From assembly GCA_964535025.1 (NCBI GenBank), contig CAZHRW010000287.1:1-12432 (forward strand): a stretch of 12,432 nt of DNA. Reading direction: 5' to 3'. Of the stretch, positions 1 to 6,614 are shown piece after piece. How positions within the stretch are numbered: the stretch's first letter is position 1; every line of letters begins with the position of its first letter. The notes below the pieces were generated by a model, which was given only the letters and a program-made list of their open reading frames with translations, was not told the origin of the DNA and did no database searches. Position numbers and translations under genes: made by a program. Origin of the DNA: JAAYZK01 sp964535025 (GTDB taxonomy: Bacteria; Planctomycetota; Phycisphaerae; SM23-33; FEN-1343).

Positions 1-32
1 TGCTCAACGAGAAACCCGACGAAGCCCAATGA
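1..32 (+). CDS. Possible C-terminal end of an upstream plus-strand gene (partial)
   Basis: The frame beginning at base 3 reads nine sense codons (LNEKPDEAQ) and then TGA at 30-32. The short charged tail looks like an ordinary protein C-terminus, and a very stable plus-strand hairpin follows at 110-131. Only nine residues are visible, so no family can be named and the call could be chance. The sequence left of the window would settle it. Confidence 0.3.
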   Translation, partial: LNEKPDEAQ

Positions 33-290
33 CGTCCGCACCGGGATCATTGGCGGACCCTCGGCGAAAGGCCACGGTTCCTTTGCACGCGTGGAGCTAT
101 GACGGCCGCGCCCCATGCTCCGGCATGGGGCTTCCCTCGATCCCAGGCGGCCTGCGCACATCCGGCCCTCCGGGCCTCGATTCCTTGGGCGGGGCGGCTT
201 GGGCTCCCGCGGCTCTGGCCGCGGGCGATAGCGATGCCGGCCTTGACAGGCCTCGTGCCTTCGTTTGGAGGGGGCCGCCCCGGCCGCCGC
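33..290. other. Non-coding, hairpin-rich intergenic stretch
   Basis: I see no credible gene here; open frames on the plus strand are shadows of the PEP-CTERM gene. The stretch holds six small inverted repeats in a row: 110-131 (9-bp stem), 144-154, 164-176, 206-225 (7-bp stem CCCGCGG/CCGCGGG), 239-252 and 273-285 (GGCCG-CCC-CGGCC). The last lies just after the stop of the minus-strand PEP-CTERM gene and could help end its transcript, although no T-run follows. High GC makes short palindromes common, so only 110-131 and 206-225 stand out individually. Confidence 0.5.
110..131 (+). terminator. Strong hairpin with UCCG tetraloop, possible terminator or extragenic element
   Basis: A perfect 9-bp stem (GCCCCATGC / GCATGGGGC) encloses the loop TCCG. 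Read as plus-strand RNA this is a C-UCCG-G loop of the extra-stable UNCG family; on the minus strand the loop would be CGGA, which is not. The asymmetry suggests a plus-sense RNA element, possibly ending the gene whose stop codon may lie at 30-32. A pyrimidine-rich TTCCCTC follows rather than a clean T-tract. It could equally be a dispersed extragenic palindrome. Confidence 0.4.
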
Positions 291-1520
291 TCAGGCCCGC
301 CGGCGTTTTATCGTGGCGAGGGCGCCCAGGGCGAGCAGGGCGGCGGTGGCGGGTTCGGGGACGGGTTCGCCGCTGATCTGGACGGTGAAGGTGTTGTCGA
401 AGATCGCACGGCCGGTGGATTGCACGCCGCCCTTGCGGGCTTCGACGGTCATGCGGCTGACAAACTCGTATTCGACGCCGGGCTGGATCGTGGCGCTGAT
501 GTAGATGGGCGTGTTGGTGAAGTACTGCTCGTCGACGTTGTCAATGCCGTACGGGGCGCGGACCTCGTAGAGCTTCGTCGTGTGGGTGATGAGGTTGCCG
601 TCGGCGTCGTAGAGGGCCAGGTGGGGATCGACCTTGGCATAGGCGCCGTCGGTGGCGTGCAGGAAGCCGTCCAGCAGGCCGATGAGGTAGACCTCGGTCG
701 GCCCGGTGCCGCCGTCGCCGCGTTGGAAGACGAAGCGTCGCCGCATCTCGTTGGTCTTGGGCCCGTCGGTGAGCTGGTCGCCGAGCGCCTGGGCCGAGAG
801 TTTATGCTCGGCGCCCAGGTCGGTCTGGACGACGCCTTCGCCGAGGACCTGGCCGTCGTCCATGGAGGTGAACACGCCGTACCGCGCGTCAGTCCACGCG
901 GCGTAGGGTCGGGGCGGGGCGTACTCGAACTTGAAGTTGGGGCCGAGGATGGCGCCGCCCTTGGGGCCGTAGAACGACGACATCAGGCCCCAGTTGCCGT
1001 CGACCTGATCGGGGTAGTGCAGGTCGGCGCCCGTCGCGGCGCTGACGCGGGCCTGGACGATGGAGATATCGGCGTGGAGCTGGTAGCCGTGCATGTAGCC
1101 GGCGTAGGTGTTGTGATCGGAGCCGGTCGCGGTGCCGCCGATGACGTAGCGCCGCCCGGCGGTCAGGGGGATGGCGTACTGCAGGGCGCGGTAGGGGTAC
1201 CAGTCGGCGTAGGTGTTCTGGCCGACGATGAGCGGGCGGGTGACGACGTCGGCGCCGAGCAGGGCCTGGGTGTCGGCGTCGAACATCCCGACGGCATGCG
1301 GGTTGACCAGCCCGTTGCCGTAGAAGTCCAGCACGCCCAGGTGCGTCACCCAGATGTCCTGGGCCGGCTGGAAGACGTAGCCCACCGTGTGGTTGACGAA
1401 GTGGGTGTAATAGCCCGAGCACCCGCTGTTGGAGTGGTAGGCGGGCACCGGCACCGCCGCGGCCGTGGGGGCGAGGACGGCCAGGAACACAACAAGGGCG
1501 ACAAGCGTGAGCGTGCGCAT
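291..1520 (-). CDS. Secreted PEP-CTERM sorting-domain protein with DUF4082-like N-terminal region
   Basis: A 409-residue exported protein of unknown function. Residues 1 to about 22 form a classical signal peptide (MRT, a hydrophobic run rich in L, V and A, then a TAAA cleavage region). The C-terminus at about 387-409 is a textbook PEP-CTERM tail: VPEP, a hydrophobic segment, then KRRRA. By family knowledge such tails are processed by exosortase, leaving the protein on the surface or in extracellular matrix. The first half (H-V-GY-F near residues 40-50, then LGV-D-GNGL, VG-FDADT and a Y-I-GG strand) resembles the DUF4082 beta-sandwich pattern; this is an eyeball call. The second half looks like another beta-rich region and I recognise no catalytic motif. 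The start at 1520 is chosen because the signal peptide begins there and AAGGAGGA lies 7 nt upstream; a longer frame to GTG 1634 lacks both. It appears monocistronic and is probably unrelated to the sugar genes. Confidence 0.85.
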   Translation of the reverse strand: MRTLTLVALVVFLAVLAPTAAAVPVPAYHSNSGCSGYYTHFVNHTVGYVFQPAQDIWVTHLGVLDFYGNGLVNPHAVGMFDADTQALLGADVVTRPLIVGQNTYADWYPYRALQYAIPLTAGRRYVIGGTATGSDHNTYAGYMHGYQLHADISIVQARVSAATGADLHYPDQVDGNWGLMSSFYGPKGGAILGPNFKFEYAPPRPYAAWTDARYGVFTSMDDGQVLGEGVVQTDLGAEHKLSAQALGDQLTDGPKTNEMRRRFVFQRGDGGTGPTEVYLIGLLDGFLHATDGAYAKVDPHLALYDADGNLITHTTKLYEVRAPYGIDNVDEQYFTNTPIYISATIQPGVEYEFVSRMTVEARKGGVQSTGRAIFDNTFTVQISGEPVPEPATAALLALGALATIKRRRA

Positions 1521-1527
1521 GGACCGA

Positions 1528-1535
1528 TCCTCCTT
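1528..1535 (-). promoter_or_regulatory. Shine-Dalgarno site fixing the PEP-CTERM gene start
   Basis: The minus strand reads AAGGAGGA here, 7 nt before the ATG at 1520-1518. It is the best ribosome-binding site in the window, and it rules out the longer in-frame start at 1634. Confidence 0.75.
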
Positions 1536-1566
1536 CGGAGCATTGAGCCGGCAGTCGAGCGCGGGT

Positions 1567-1599
1567 CCGGGGCCGGGGGCGAGCAGGTCCCCGCCCCGG
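1567..1599 (-). promoter_or_regulatory. Stable hairpin in the leader of the PEP-CTERM gene
   Basis: The outer arms CCGGGGC (1567-1573) and GCCCCGG (1593-1599) pair perfectly. GGGG (1576-1579) then pairs with CCCC (1589-1592) across a 2-nt bulge, leaving a 9-nt loop. It lies about 30 nt upstream of the Shine-Dalgarno site, inside the leader implied by the candidate promoter at 1717-1745. No known riboswitch pattern is recognised and no T-run follows, so it could be an mRNA-stabilising or translation-tuning structure, or simply GC-rich coincidence. Confidence 0.35.
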
Positions 1600-1716
1600 A
1601 TCACCTTCCTCCGCGGCGGGCGACGCACGGCCACCCGCCGCCACCATAAAGATTCGCACGTGGACCCGTCGCCGGGGCGAACGGGCCGCCCGTCGATACC
1701 TCGAACGAGCGTACCA

Positions 1717-1745
1717 AGTGTACTCTGGCGTCACGATTTCGCCAA
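1717..1745 (-). promoter_or_regulatory. Candidate sigma-70-type promoter for the PEP-CTERM gene
   Basis: On the minus strand TTGGCG (1745-1740) and TACACT (1722-1717) are separated by exactly 17 bp. Each hexamer matches four of six consensus bases. The surrounding 1711-1770 segment is clearly more AT-rich than its neighbours. Transcription would start near 1710, giving a leader of about 190 nt. Planctomycete promoters are not well defined, so this is a consensus-based guess. Confidence 0.4.
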
Positions 1746-1780
1746 CTGTTATTTCGCGGAATTCTTACGTCCGGATCGCC

Positions 1781-1814
1781 GGCGGGCGGGCTCGCGGTCG
1801 ACGAGCCGTCCGCC
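1781..1814 (-). terminator. Possible hairpin terminator after the nucleoside hydrolase gene
   Basis: Directly after the stop codon at 1817-1815 the minus strand can fold GGCTCG (1807-1802) with CGAGCC (1794-1789) around a 7-nt loop. An outer GGCGG/CCGCC pairing (1814-1810 with 1785-1781) adds to it. There is no T-tract, so it would be a non-canonical terminator at best. Confidence 0.3.
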
Positions 1815-2675
1815 CTACCGGCTTTGCCCCTCCCACCACCGCAGCCGTTCGCACAGGAGGTCCCAGGTGGGGTCGTTGTCGATGGCGTGGACGCGGCGCA
1901 TGCGGCCGTGGGTGCGGGTGTGGTCGAAGAAGAGGTAGGGGTCCATGGTCGGGGCGGGGACGACCTCGTCGCGGCAGAGGTCGGGGCGGAGCATCCAGGC
2001 GATGTCGGCGAGGTCGAAGAAGCCCTTGTCGGGGCGCATGAAGTAGTCGCGGCGGCGGCGGAACTCGTGGAGGTAGGCCCCCAGGCGGCCGGTGGGGGCG
2101 ACGGTGGCGGCGGTCCGCTCGACCGGACGCGTGAGGTTCGTGCCGGTGTCGAACCACACCAGCGGCGCCGCCGACCGCAGGAGCGTGCGGGCGGCCCAGA
2201 CGTCGCCCTTGACGTTGAACTGCACGGACCGCTGCGGCCACGTCTCGGCGCTGCGGGCGTGGAAGACGAAGCGGACCCGCTCGGCGATCGACGGGTCTTT
2301 CGTGATCGCCGAGGCGAGGTTCGTCGCCGCCCCCAGGGCGACGACCCAGAGCGGATCGTCGGCGGTGGCGGTGCGGGCGCGGTCGAGGATGAACTCGACG
2401 CCCTCGCCGTCGCTGGGCCAGTCCATGTATTGCATGGGGTGGGCGCCGCGGGCGATGGGGTACCGCCCGGCCGCCCCGGCGACGTCGAGCAGCTCGGCGA
2501 TCGCCCGGTAGGACTGCTCCGTCGACGCCGGGCCGTCGGCGCCAAAGGCACTGGCGGCGAAGTGCGTGGCGACGAAGCCCTCGATCGCGAACCGCCCGGG
2601 TGTCGCCACCGCCAGGGCGATGGCGTACAGGTCGTCGATCTCGTTGGCCGCGTCGCTGTCGATCAGCAGCCGCAT
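1815..2675 (-). CDS. Nucleoside-hydrolase-fold protein (IU_nuc_hydro family), DSDAANEIDD variant
   Basis: A 286-residue protein of the inosine/uridine-preferring nucleoside hydrolase superfamily. These Ca2+-dependent cytosolic enzymes split the N-glycosidic bond of nucleosides to ribose and base. The N-terminal metal-binding motif is DSDAANEIDD (residues 6-15), an expanded form of the classical DTDPGxDD. VVALGAATNLA fits the conserved TNIA segment, and FFDLADIAWML near residue 230 supplies the late metal-binding Asp. Catalytic competence is likely but substrate is not readable; ribosides of other bases are possible. The start at 2675 fits the family, whose members begin just before the Asp motif. 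An upstream in-frame ATG at 2765 would add 30 unconserved residues. No convincing Shine-Dalgarno site precedes either. It is divergent from the dehydrogenase operon across 219 bp and is probably co-regulated with it. Confidence 0.85.
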   Translation of the reverse strand: MRLLIDSDAANEIDDLYAIALAVATPGRFAIEGFVATHFAASAFGADGPASTEQSYRAIAELLDVAGAAGRYPIARGAHPMQYMDWPSDGEGVEFILDRARTATADDPLWVVALGAATNLASAITKDPSIAERVRFVFHARSAETWPQRSVQFNVKGDVWAARTLLRSAAPLVWFDTGTNLTRPVERTAATVAPTGRLGAYLHEFRRRRDYFMRPDKGFFDLADIAWMLRPDLCRDEVVPAPTMDPYLFFDHTRTHGRMRRVHAIDNDPTWDLLCERLRWWEGQSR

Positions 2676-2803
2676 CGGCCGCCCCGCCGGCGGCAGCGCG
2701 GGCACGAGACGGCCGGGGTTCGAGTCGGTGTCGACGGTCACGGGGCGGCCCACTCTCCATCGCATCCCGCCGGCCGCGCCCCCGCGGACGAGCCGGGCCG
2801 GGG

Positions 2804-2836
2804 TTGAAACAGGGCTCTGTTTGCATACGCTATGAT
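2804..2836 (+). promoter_or_regulatory. Possible plus-strand promoter for the dehydrogenase operon
   Basis: TATGAT (2831-2836) matches five of six bases of a -10 box and lies about 60 bp upstream of the start codon at 2895. TTGAAA (2804-2809) would be the -35 box, but the spacing is 21 bp, longer than the usual 16-18. Either the real -35 is degenerate or an activator or other sigma factor is involved. The palindrome at 2807-2822 lies between the two boxes. Confidence 0.3.
2807..2822. promoter_or_regulatory. Candidate operator palindrome in the divergent intergenic region
   Basis: AAACAG-GGCT-CTGTTT is a 16-bp inverted repeat with perfect 6-bp arms, in one of the few AT-rich patches of the window. 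It lies between the divergent nucleoside hydrolase and dehydrogenase genes, ending 8 bp upstream of a TATGAT hexamer (2831-2836). That placement suits a repressor site shared by both directions. The GntR/UTRA regulator at 11406 is the obvious candidate to bind it, but I found no second copy in the window. Confidence 0.4.
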
Positions 2837-2894
2837 GGCGTGTGACGCAACGTGGAAATCGGCCACCCTCCGCCCATCGACCGGGAGATGCACC

Positions 2895-4196
2895 ATGACG
2901 CCGCGACAACGACAACAGGCACAGACACTGCTGAAAACCTTCAAGGGCGATCGCTACGTATTCGGCCTGGGCTGCTTCGACCGCCTCGGCGCCCTGGCCG
3001 CGCGGTTCGGCCGGCGGGCGACGGTCGTCGCGTCGGGCGTCGGCAAGGGGTGGGCGGGCGATCTGCACCGGCGGGCGACCGACGCGCTGGCGGCGGCGGG
3101 GGTCGAGCTGACCGGGCCGGTGCTGGCCGGGGCGCGCCCGAACGCCCCGCGCGAGGATGTGTTCGCCCTGGCCGCGACGCTGAAGGACGTACGGCCGGAC
3201 GTGGTCGTGGCGATCGGCGGCGGCAGCGTGATCGACGCCGCCAAGGCCGCGGTGGCGATGGCGTGCCTGGACGATGAGCATCCGGACATCGAGGCGTATT
3301 TCGGCGTCGGCCAGGTCAGCGGCATGCTCGACGCGGCCGGGCGGACGCTGACGCCGCTGGTGGCGGTGCAGTTGGCGGCCAGCTCCGCGGCCCACCTGAC
3401 GAAGTACTCGAACATCACCGACCCGGCCACGGCGCAGAAGAAGCTGATCGTCGACGACGCGATCGTCCCCCCCGCGGCCCTGTTCGACTATGAAATGACC
3501 ATGACGATGCCGCCGGCGTTCACCGCCGACGGGGCGCTGGACGGGCTGTCGCACTGCCTGGAGGTCCTCTACGGCGCCCGCGGCGAGGCGTTGGACCGGG
3601 TGCGCCCGGTGGCAACGCTGGGGATCGACCTGATCGTCAACGCCGTCGCCGACGCCTGCGCCGACACCGCCGACCGCGCCGCCCGCGAAGGGCTGGGGCT
3701 GGGCACCGACCTGGGCGGCTACGCCATCATGCTCGGCGGGACCAACGGGGCGCACCTGACGAGCTTCTCGCTGGTCGACCTGATGTCGCACGGGCGGGCG
3801 TGCGCGTTGATGAACCCCTATTACACGGTCCTGTTCGCCCCGGCCGTCCAGCCCCAACTGCGCGACGTGGCGGCGATCCTCCGCAACGCCGGCTACATCG
3901 CCGGCCCCACGGACGGCCTGGGCGGGCGCGACCTCGGCGTCGCCGTCGCCGAGGGGCTGATCGCCCTGGCCCGCGCGGTGGGCATGCCGACCCGCCTGGC
4001 CGACGTGCCGGGCTTCGGCGACGAGCACATCCGGCGGGCCCTGACGGCCGCGAGAAACCCCCAACTGGCCAGCAAGCTGCAGAACATGCCCGTACCGATG
4101 TCGGCCGCGACGGTCGACCAGACGATGGGGCCGGTCCTCGAGGCGGCGCGGACGGGCGATCTGTCCATCATCCCCGACCTGGAGACGCCGGAATGA
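2895..4196 (+). CDS. Iron-containing (group III) alcohol dehydrogenase family protein
   Basis: A 433-residue cytosolic NAD(P)-dependent dehydrogenase of the Fe-ADH superfamily, which interconverts alcohols or polyols and carbonyl compounds. The cofactor loop is GGGSVIDAAK (108-117). Metal-binding positions are visible as D216 and H220 in DGLSH, then H287 (NGAHLTSF) and H299 (LMSHGRA). Spacing of the last two differs slightly from FucO-type enzymes, so this is a distinct branch. The start at 2895 is chosen for the GGGAG site 7 nt upstream; an in-frame ATG at 2832 overlaps the candidate -10 box. It is the first gene of an operon whose stop overlaps the isomerase start (ATGA). Plausible roles are reducing acetaldehyde from DeoC to ethanol, or reducing a ketopentose phosphate to a pentitol phosphate. 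The sequence alone cannot choose. Confidence 0.9.
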   Translation: MTPRQRQQAQTLLKTFKGDRYVFGLGCFDRLGALAARFGRRATVVASGVGKGWAGDLHRRATDALAAAGVELTGPVLAGARPNAPREDVFALAATLKDVRPDVVVAIGGGSVIDAAKAAVAMACLDDEHPDIEAYFGVGQVSGMLDAAGRTLTPLVAVQLAASSAAHLTKYSNITDPATAQKKLIVDDAIVPPAALFDYEMTMTMPPAFTADGALDGLSHCLEVLYGARGEALDRVRPVATLGIDLIVNAVADACADTADRAAREGLGLGTDLGGYAIMLGGTNGAHLTSFSLVDLMSHGRACALMNPYYTVLFAPAVQPQLRDVAAILRNAGYIAGPTDGLGGRDLGVAVAEGLIALARAVGMPTRLADVPGFGDEHIRRALTAARNPQLASKLQNMPVPMSAATVDQTMGPVLEAARTGDLSIIPDLETPE

Positions 4197-4687
4197 AGAT
4201 CATGATCGGCTGCGACCACGGCGGCTACGCCGTCAAGGGCCCGATCGTCGAGCGGCTGACCGCGCTCGGCCACGCCGTCGCCGACGTCGGCTGCGACAGC
4301 GAGGCCATCGTCCGCTACCCCCACTACGCCCGCAAGGTCGCCGGCGCCGTCGCCCGCGGCGAGGTCGACCGCGGGATCCTCATCTGCTCGACGGGCATCG
4401 GCATGTCGATCGCCGCCAACAAGGTCCGCGGCGTCCGGGCGGCCCTGGTCACCCCCACCTACACGGCCAAGATGACCCGCCGCCACAACGACGCCAACGT
4501 CCTGTGCCTCGGCGGCAAGGTCACCGGCCTGTTCGAACTGCTCGACATCGTCGACACCTGGCTGGCCCACGACTACGACGGCGGCCGCCACGCCATCTCC
4601 CTGGGCCTGATCGCCGACTGGGAAGACCAGGTCGGCCTCGGCGTCCCGGCCGACATCGACCTGCCGGTGATCGAGGACGGCTCGTGA
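4193..4687 (+). CDS. rpiB: RpiB/LacAB-family sugar-phosphate isomerase (probable ribose-5-phosphate isomerase B)
   Basis: A 164-residue cytosolic aldose-ketose isomerase that, in the RpiB branch, interconverts ribose 5-phosphate and ribulose 5-phosphate. Family landmarks are GCDHGG (6-11), the catalytic-cysteine loop CSTGIGMSIAANK (C65-K77) and RRHNDAN (96-102) with the ring-opening His98. The usual acidic residue before YPxYA is arginine here (RYPHYA, 41-46). The protein also runs about 15 residues longer than E. coli RpiB. Relatives act on allose 6-phosphate, galactose 6-phosphate or tetrulose phosphates, so pentose specificity is inferred from the nucleoside hydrolases and deoC nearby. The start overlaps the dehydrogenase stop (ATGA at 4193) and GGAG lies at 4181, indicating translational coupling. 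Confidence 0.88.
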   Translation: MKIMIGCDHGGYAVKGPIVERLTALGHAVADVGCDSEAIVRYPHYARKVAGAVARGEVDRGILICSTGIGMSIAANKVRGVRAALVTPTYTAKMTRRHNDANVLCLGGKVTGLFELLDIVDTWLAHDYDGGRHAISLGLIADWEDQVGLGVPADIDLPVIEDGS

Positions 4688-5634
4688 GCCCGCCGGCCCA
4701 CGGCCCCGTCAAGGTCATTCTCGACACGGACATGGACGGCGACTGCGACGACGCGGCCGCCCTGGCGGTGCTCCACGCGCTGGCCGACCACGGCGAGGCC
4801 GAGATCATGGCGGTCGGCACGTGCGGCAGGAACCCCTATACGCCCCAGACGATCAGCGCCATTAACGCCTGGTACGGCCGCGGGGACACTCCCATCGGCG
4901 CGCCGGCCGGCGAGGCTCCCCTGCGGCCGTCCCGCTACACCCAGGCCGTCGCCGAACGCTGCGACCACCCGCTGAAGCGGGCCGAAGACGCCGAAGACGT
5001 GGTGGACCTCTATCGCAAGCTCTTAAGCGCCTCGGACGATCACGGCGTCACGCTGGTGACAATCGGCTACCACACGAACGTTGCCGCGGTGCTGACCCGC
5101 CCCGGCGGCATCGCCCTGGTGCGGCGCAAGGTCGACCGCTGGGTGTGCATGGGCGGGAACTTCATCGGCAGCCCCGCGCGCGACGACCTGTCCCTGGGCA
5201 ACGCGAACTTCCTGGTCGATCCCCAAGCGACGTACTACGCCGTCCGCCACTGGCCCCGCCCCGTCGTCTTCGTCGGCCGCGAGGTCGGCTCGGTTCCCAG
5301 CGGCCTGACCGCCGGGGCCCGCCTGGCCGAGACGCCGGCCGACAACCCCGTTCGCATCGCCTACGAGTGCTATTTCGGCGGCGCCTGCCAGGATCGCCAC
5401 GTCGCCGACCCGGTCACGGTCCTGTATGCCGTGCGCGGCCTGGGGGCTCTGTGGGACCTCCACGACACCGGCGGGATGGACCTCCACGCCGACATGTCCT
5501 TCGAGTGGAAAGACGGCCCCAGTCGCGGCCAGGCGTACCTTCTCAAGAAGACCCGCCCGGACGGTACGACCAGCGACCGCGAGGTCGAGCGCATCTGCGA
5601 GGCGCTGATGATCCAGCCGCCCAGGCGACGGTAG
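4684..5634 (+). CDS. Nucleoside-hydrolase-fold protein, DTDMxxDCDD variant
   Basis: A 316-residue member of the inosine/uridine-preferring nucleoside hydrolase superfamily, of a different subfamily from the copy at 1815-2675. The metal-binding motif is DTDMDGDCDDAAAL (14-27). LVTIGYHTNVAAVL gives the conserved Thr-Asn segment, and ADPVTVLYAVRG gives the late Asp. The His that precedes this Asp in classical enzymes is Ala here, as in other divergent subfamilies, so substrate preference may differ. The predicted reaction is N-riboside to ribose plus base. Translation should start at GTG 4684, which overlaps the isomerase stop as GTGA; GAGGA lies 6 nt upstream at 4673-4677. It is the last gene of the plus-strand operon and ends 40 bp before the convergent activase gene. 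Confidence 0.87.
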   Translation: MSPPAHGPVKVILDTDMDGDCDDAAALAVLHALADHGEAEIMAVGTCGRNPYTPQTISAINAWYGRGDTPIGAPAGEAPLRPSRYTQAVAERCDHPLKRAEDAEDVVDLYRKLLSASDDHGVTLVTIGYHTNVAAVLTRPGGIALVRRKVDRWVCMGGNFIGSPARDDLSLGNANFLVDPQATYYAVRHWPRPVVFVGREVGSVPSGLTAGARLAETPADNPVRIAYECYFGGACQDRHVADPVTVLYAVRGLGALWDLHDTGGMDLHADMSFEWKDGPSRGQAYLLKKTRPDGTTSDREVERICEALMIQPPRRR

Positions 5635-5674
5635 TCACAGGTCTACGTCGGCGGTGATGAAGTCGGGAACGCCT
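5635..5674. other. Short convergent intergenic gap with no visible terminator
   Basis: These 40 bases separate the stop codons of two convergent operons. I see no stable hairpin or T-tract in either direction. Read-through into the opposing operon, or factor-dependent termination, is therefore possible. Confidence 0.4.
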
Positions 5675-6613
5675 TTACATATGGGCCTCGACGCCACGCC
5701 GCCGCAGCGCCTCGACCCACTGTCGAGCCCGCTCGTCCGGCAGGGAGGGCACCTCGCCCAGCGGCGGCGTCAGGCCGAGCCGTTCGTACTTGGACCGGGC
5801 CATGGTGTGGTACGGCAGGATCGCGCAGGCCGCGCGGCCGCCGAGGCGGTCGACCAGGCGGGCGAGGCCGTCGAGGTGTTCGTCGGTGTCGTTGACGGTC
5901 GGGATGATCGGGCAGCGCAGCTCGACGACGGCGCCGGCGGCGACGAGGCGATCGAGGTTCGCCAGGAGCAGCGCGTTGCCCCCGCCCGTCCAGCGGCGGT
6001 GGGCCGCGTCGTCGAGCAGCTTGATGTCGTAGAGGAACAGGTCCACCACCCCCACCAGCGGCTGCAGGTCCGTCCACGGCGCGACCCCCGTCGTATCCAG
6101 GCAGGTGTGCAGGGCTCGCGCCGCAGCCTGGCGGGCCAGCGCCGCGGTGAACGCCGGCTGGGCGAGCGGCTCGCCGCCGGAGATCGTCAGCCCCCCGCCG
6201 CCGGCGGCGTAATAGGGAACGTCGCGCTCGACCTCGTCGAGCACGGCGCCGACCGACTGGGCCCGTCCGGCCAGCTCCAGCGCCTCGGTCGGGCACGCGT
6301 CGACGCACGCCCCGCAGCACACGCAGCGGGCGCGGTCGTAGACGTGGGCGCCGCCGTCGAAGCGATGAGCGCCCTGCGGGCAGGCCGTCTCGCACGCACG
6401 GCAGCCGACGCAGCGGGCGGCGGCGTAGAGGATCTGCGGCTGGGGCGCGATCGATTCGGGGTTCTGGCACCACGCGCAGTGCAGCGGGCAGCCCTTGAGA
6501 AACACCGTCGTCCGCAGCCCCGGCCCGTCGTGGAGGGCGAACCGCTGGATGTTCAGCACGGTGCCGACCCGCGCGAGGTCGCCGCCGTGGTCACGGATCT
6601 CGCCGGCGGTCAT
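5675..6613 (-). CDS. Glycyl radical enzyme activase (radical SAM, PflA-like with two ferredoxin-type clusters)
   Basis: A 312-residue radical-SAM enzyme that cleaves S-adenosylmethionine to place the radical on the glycine of the partner enzyme encoded immediately upstream. The SAM-cluster motif is GCPLHCAWC (C42-x3-C46-x2-C49), preceded by LHDGPGLRTTVFLKG. Two 4Fe-4S ferredoxin motifs follow: C68-x2-C71-x2-C74-x3-C78 and C97-x2-C100-x2-C103-x3-C107. TISGGEPL (143-150) is the SAM-binding loop. The extra clusters are typical of activases for dehydratases and other non-PFL members; PflA itself lacks them. The start ATG at 6613 lies one base after the stop of the glycyl radical enzyme (TGA-G-ATG), so the pair is surely co-translated. 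The enzyme is oxygen-sensitive by family and supports an anaerobic lifestyle. It is the last gene of the minus-strand operon. Confidence 0.95.
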   Translation of the reverse strand: MTAGEIRDHGGDLARVGTVLNIQRFALHDGPGLRTTVFLKGCPLHCAWCQNPESIAPQPQILYAAARCVGCRACETACPQGAHRFDGGAHVYDRARCVCCGACVDACPTEALELAGRAQSVGAVLDEVERDVPYYAAGGGGLTISGGEPLAQPAFTAALARQAAARALHTCLDTTGVAPWTDLQPLVGVVDLFLYDIKLLDDAAHRRWTGGGNALLLANLDRLVAAGAVVELRCPIIPTVNDTDEHLDGLARLVDRLGGRAACAILPYHTMARSKYERLGLTPPLGEVPSLPDERARQWVEALRRRGVEAHM

Positions 6614-6614
6614 C

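Noticed and set aside
244..249. TTGACA consensus -35 hexamer on the plus strand
   Set aside because: No -10-like hexamer lies 15-19 bp downstream and no plus-strand gene follows. The hexamer is mostly the loop of a small hairpin.
99..1649. 516-codon open frame on the plus strand opposite the PEP-CTERM gene
   Set aside because: It lies antisense to a gene with clear signal peptide, PEP-CTERM tail and ribosome-binding site. Its protein is a repetitive Gly/Val/Asp-rich composition typical of shadows in high-GC DNA.
2676..4064. Extension of the minus-strand nucleoside hydrolase frame to 4064 (749 codons)
   Set aside because: The extra part is antisense to the dehydrogenase, which has real cofactor and metal motifs. 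The hydrolase fold begins at the DSDAANEIDD motif right after 2675.
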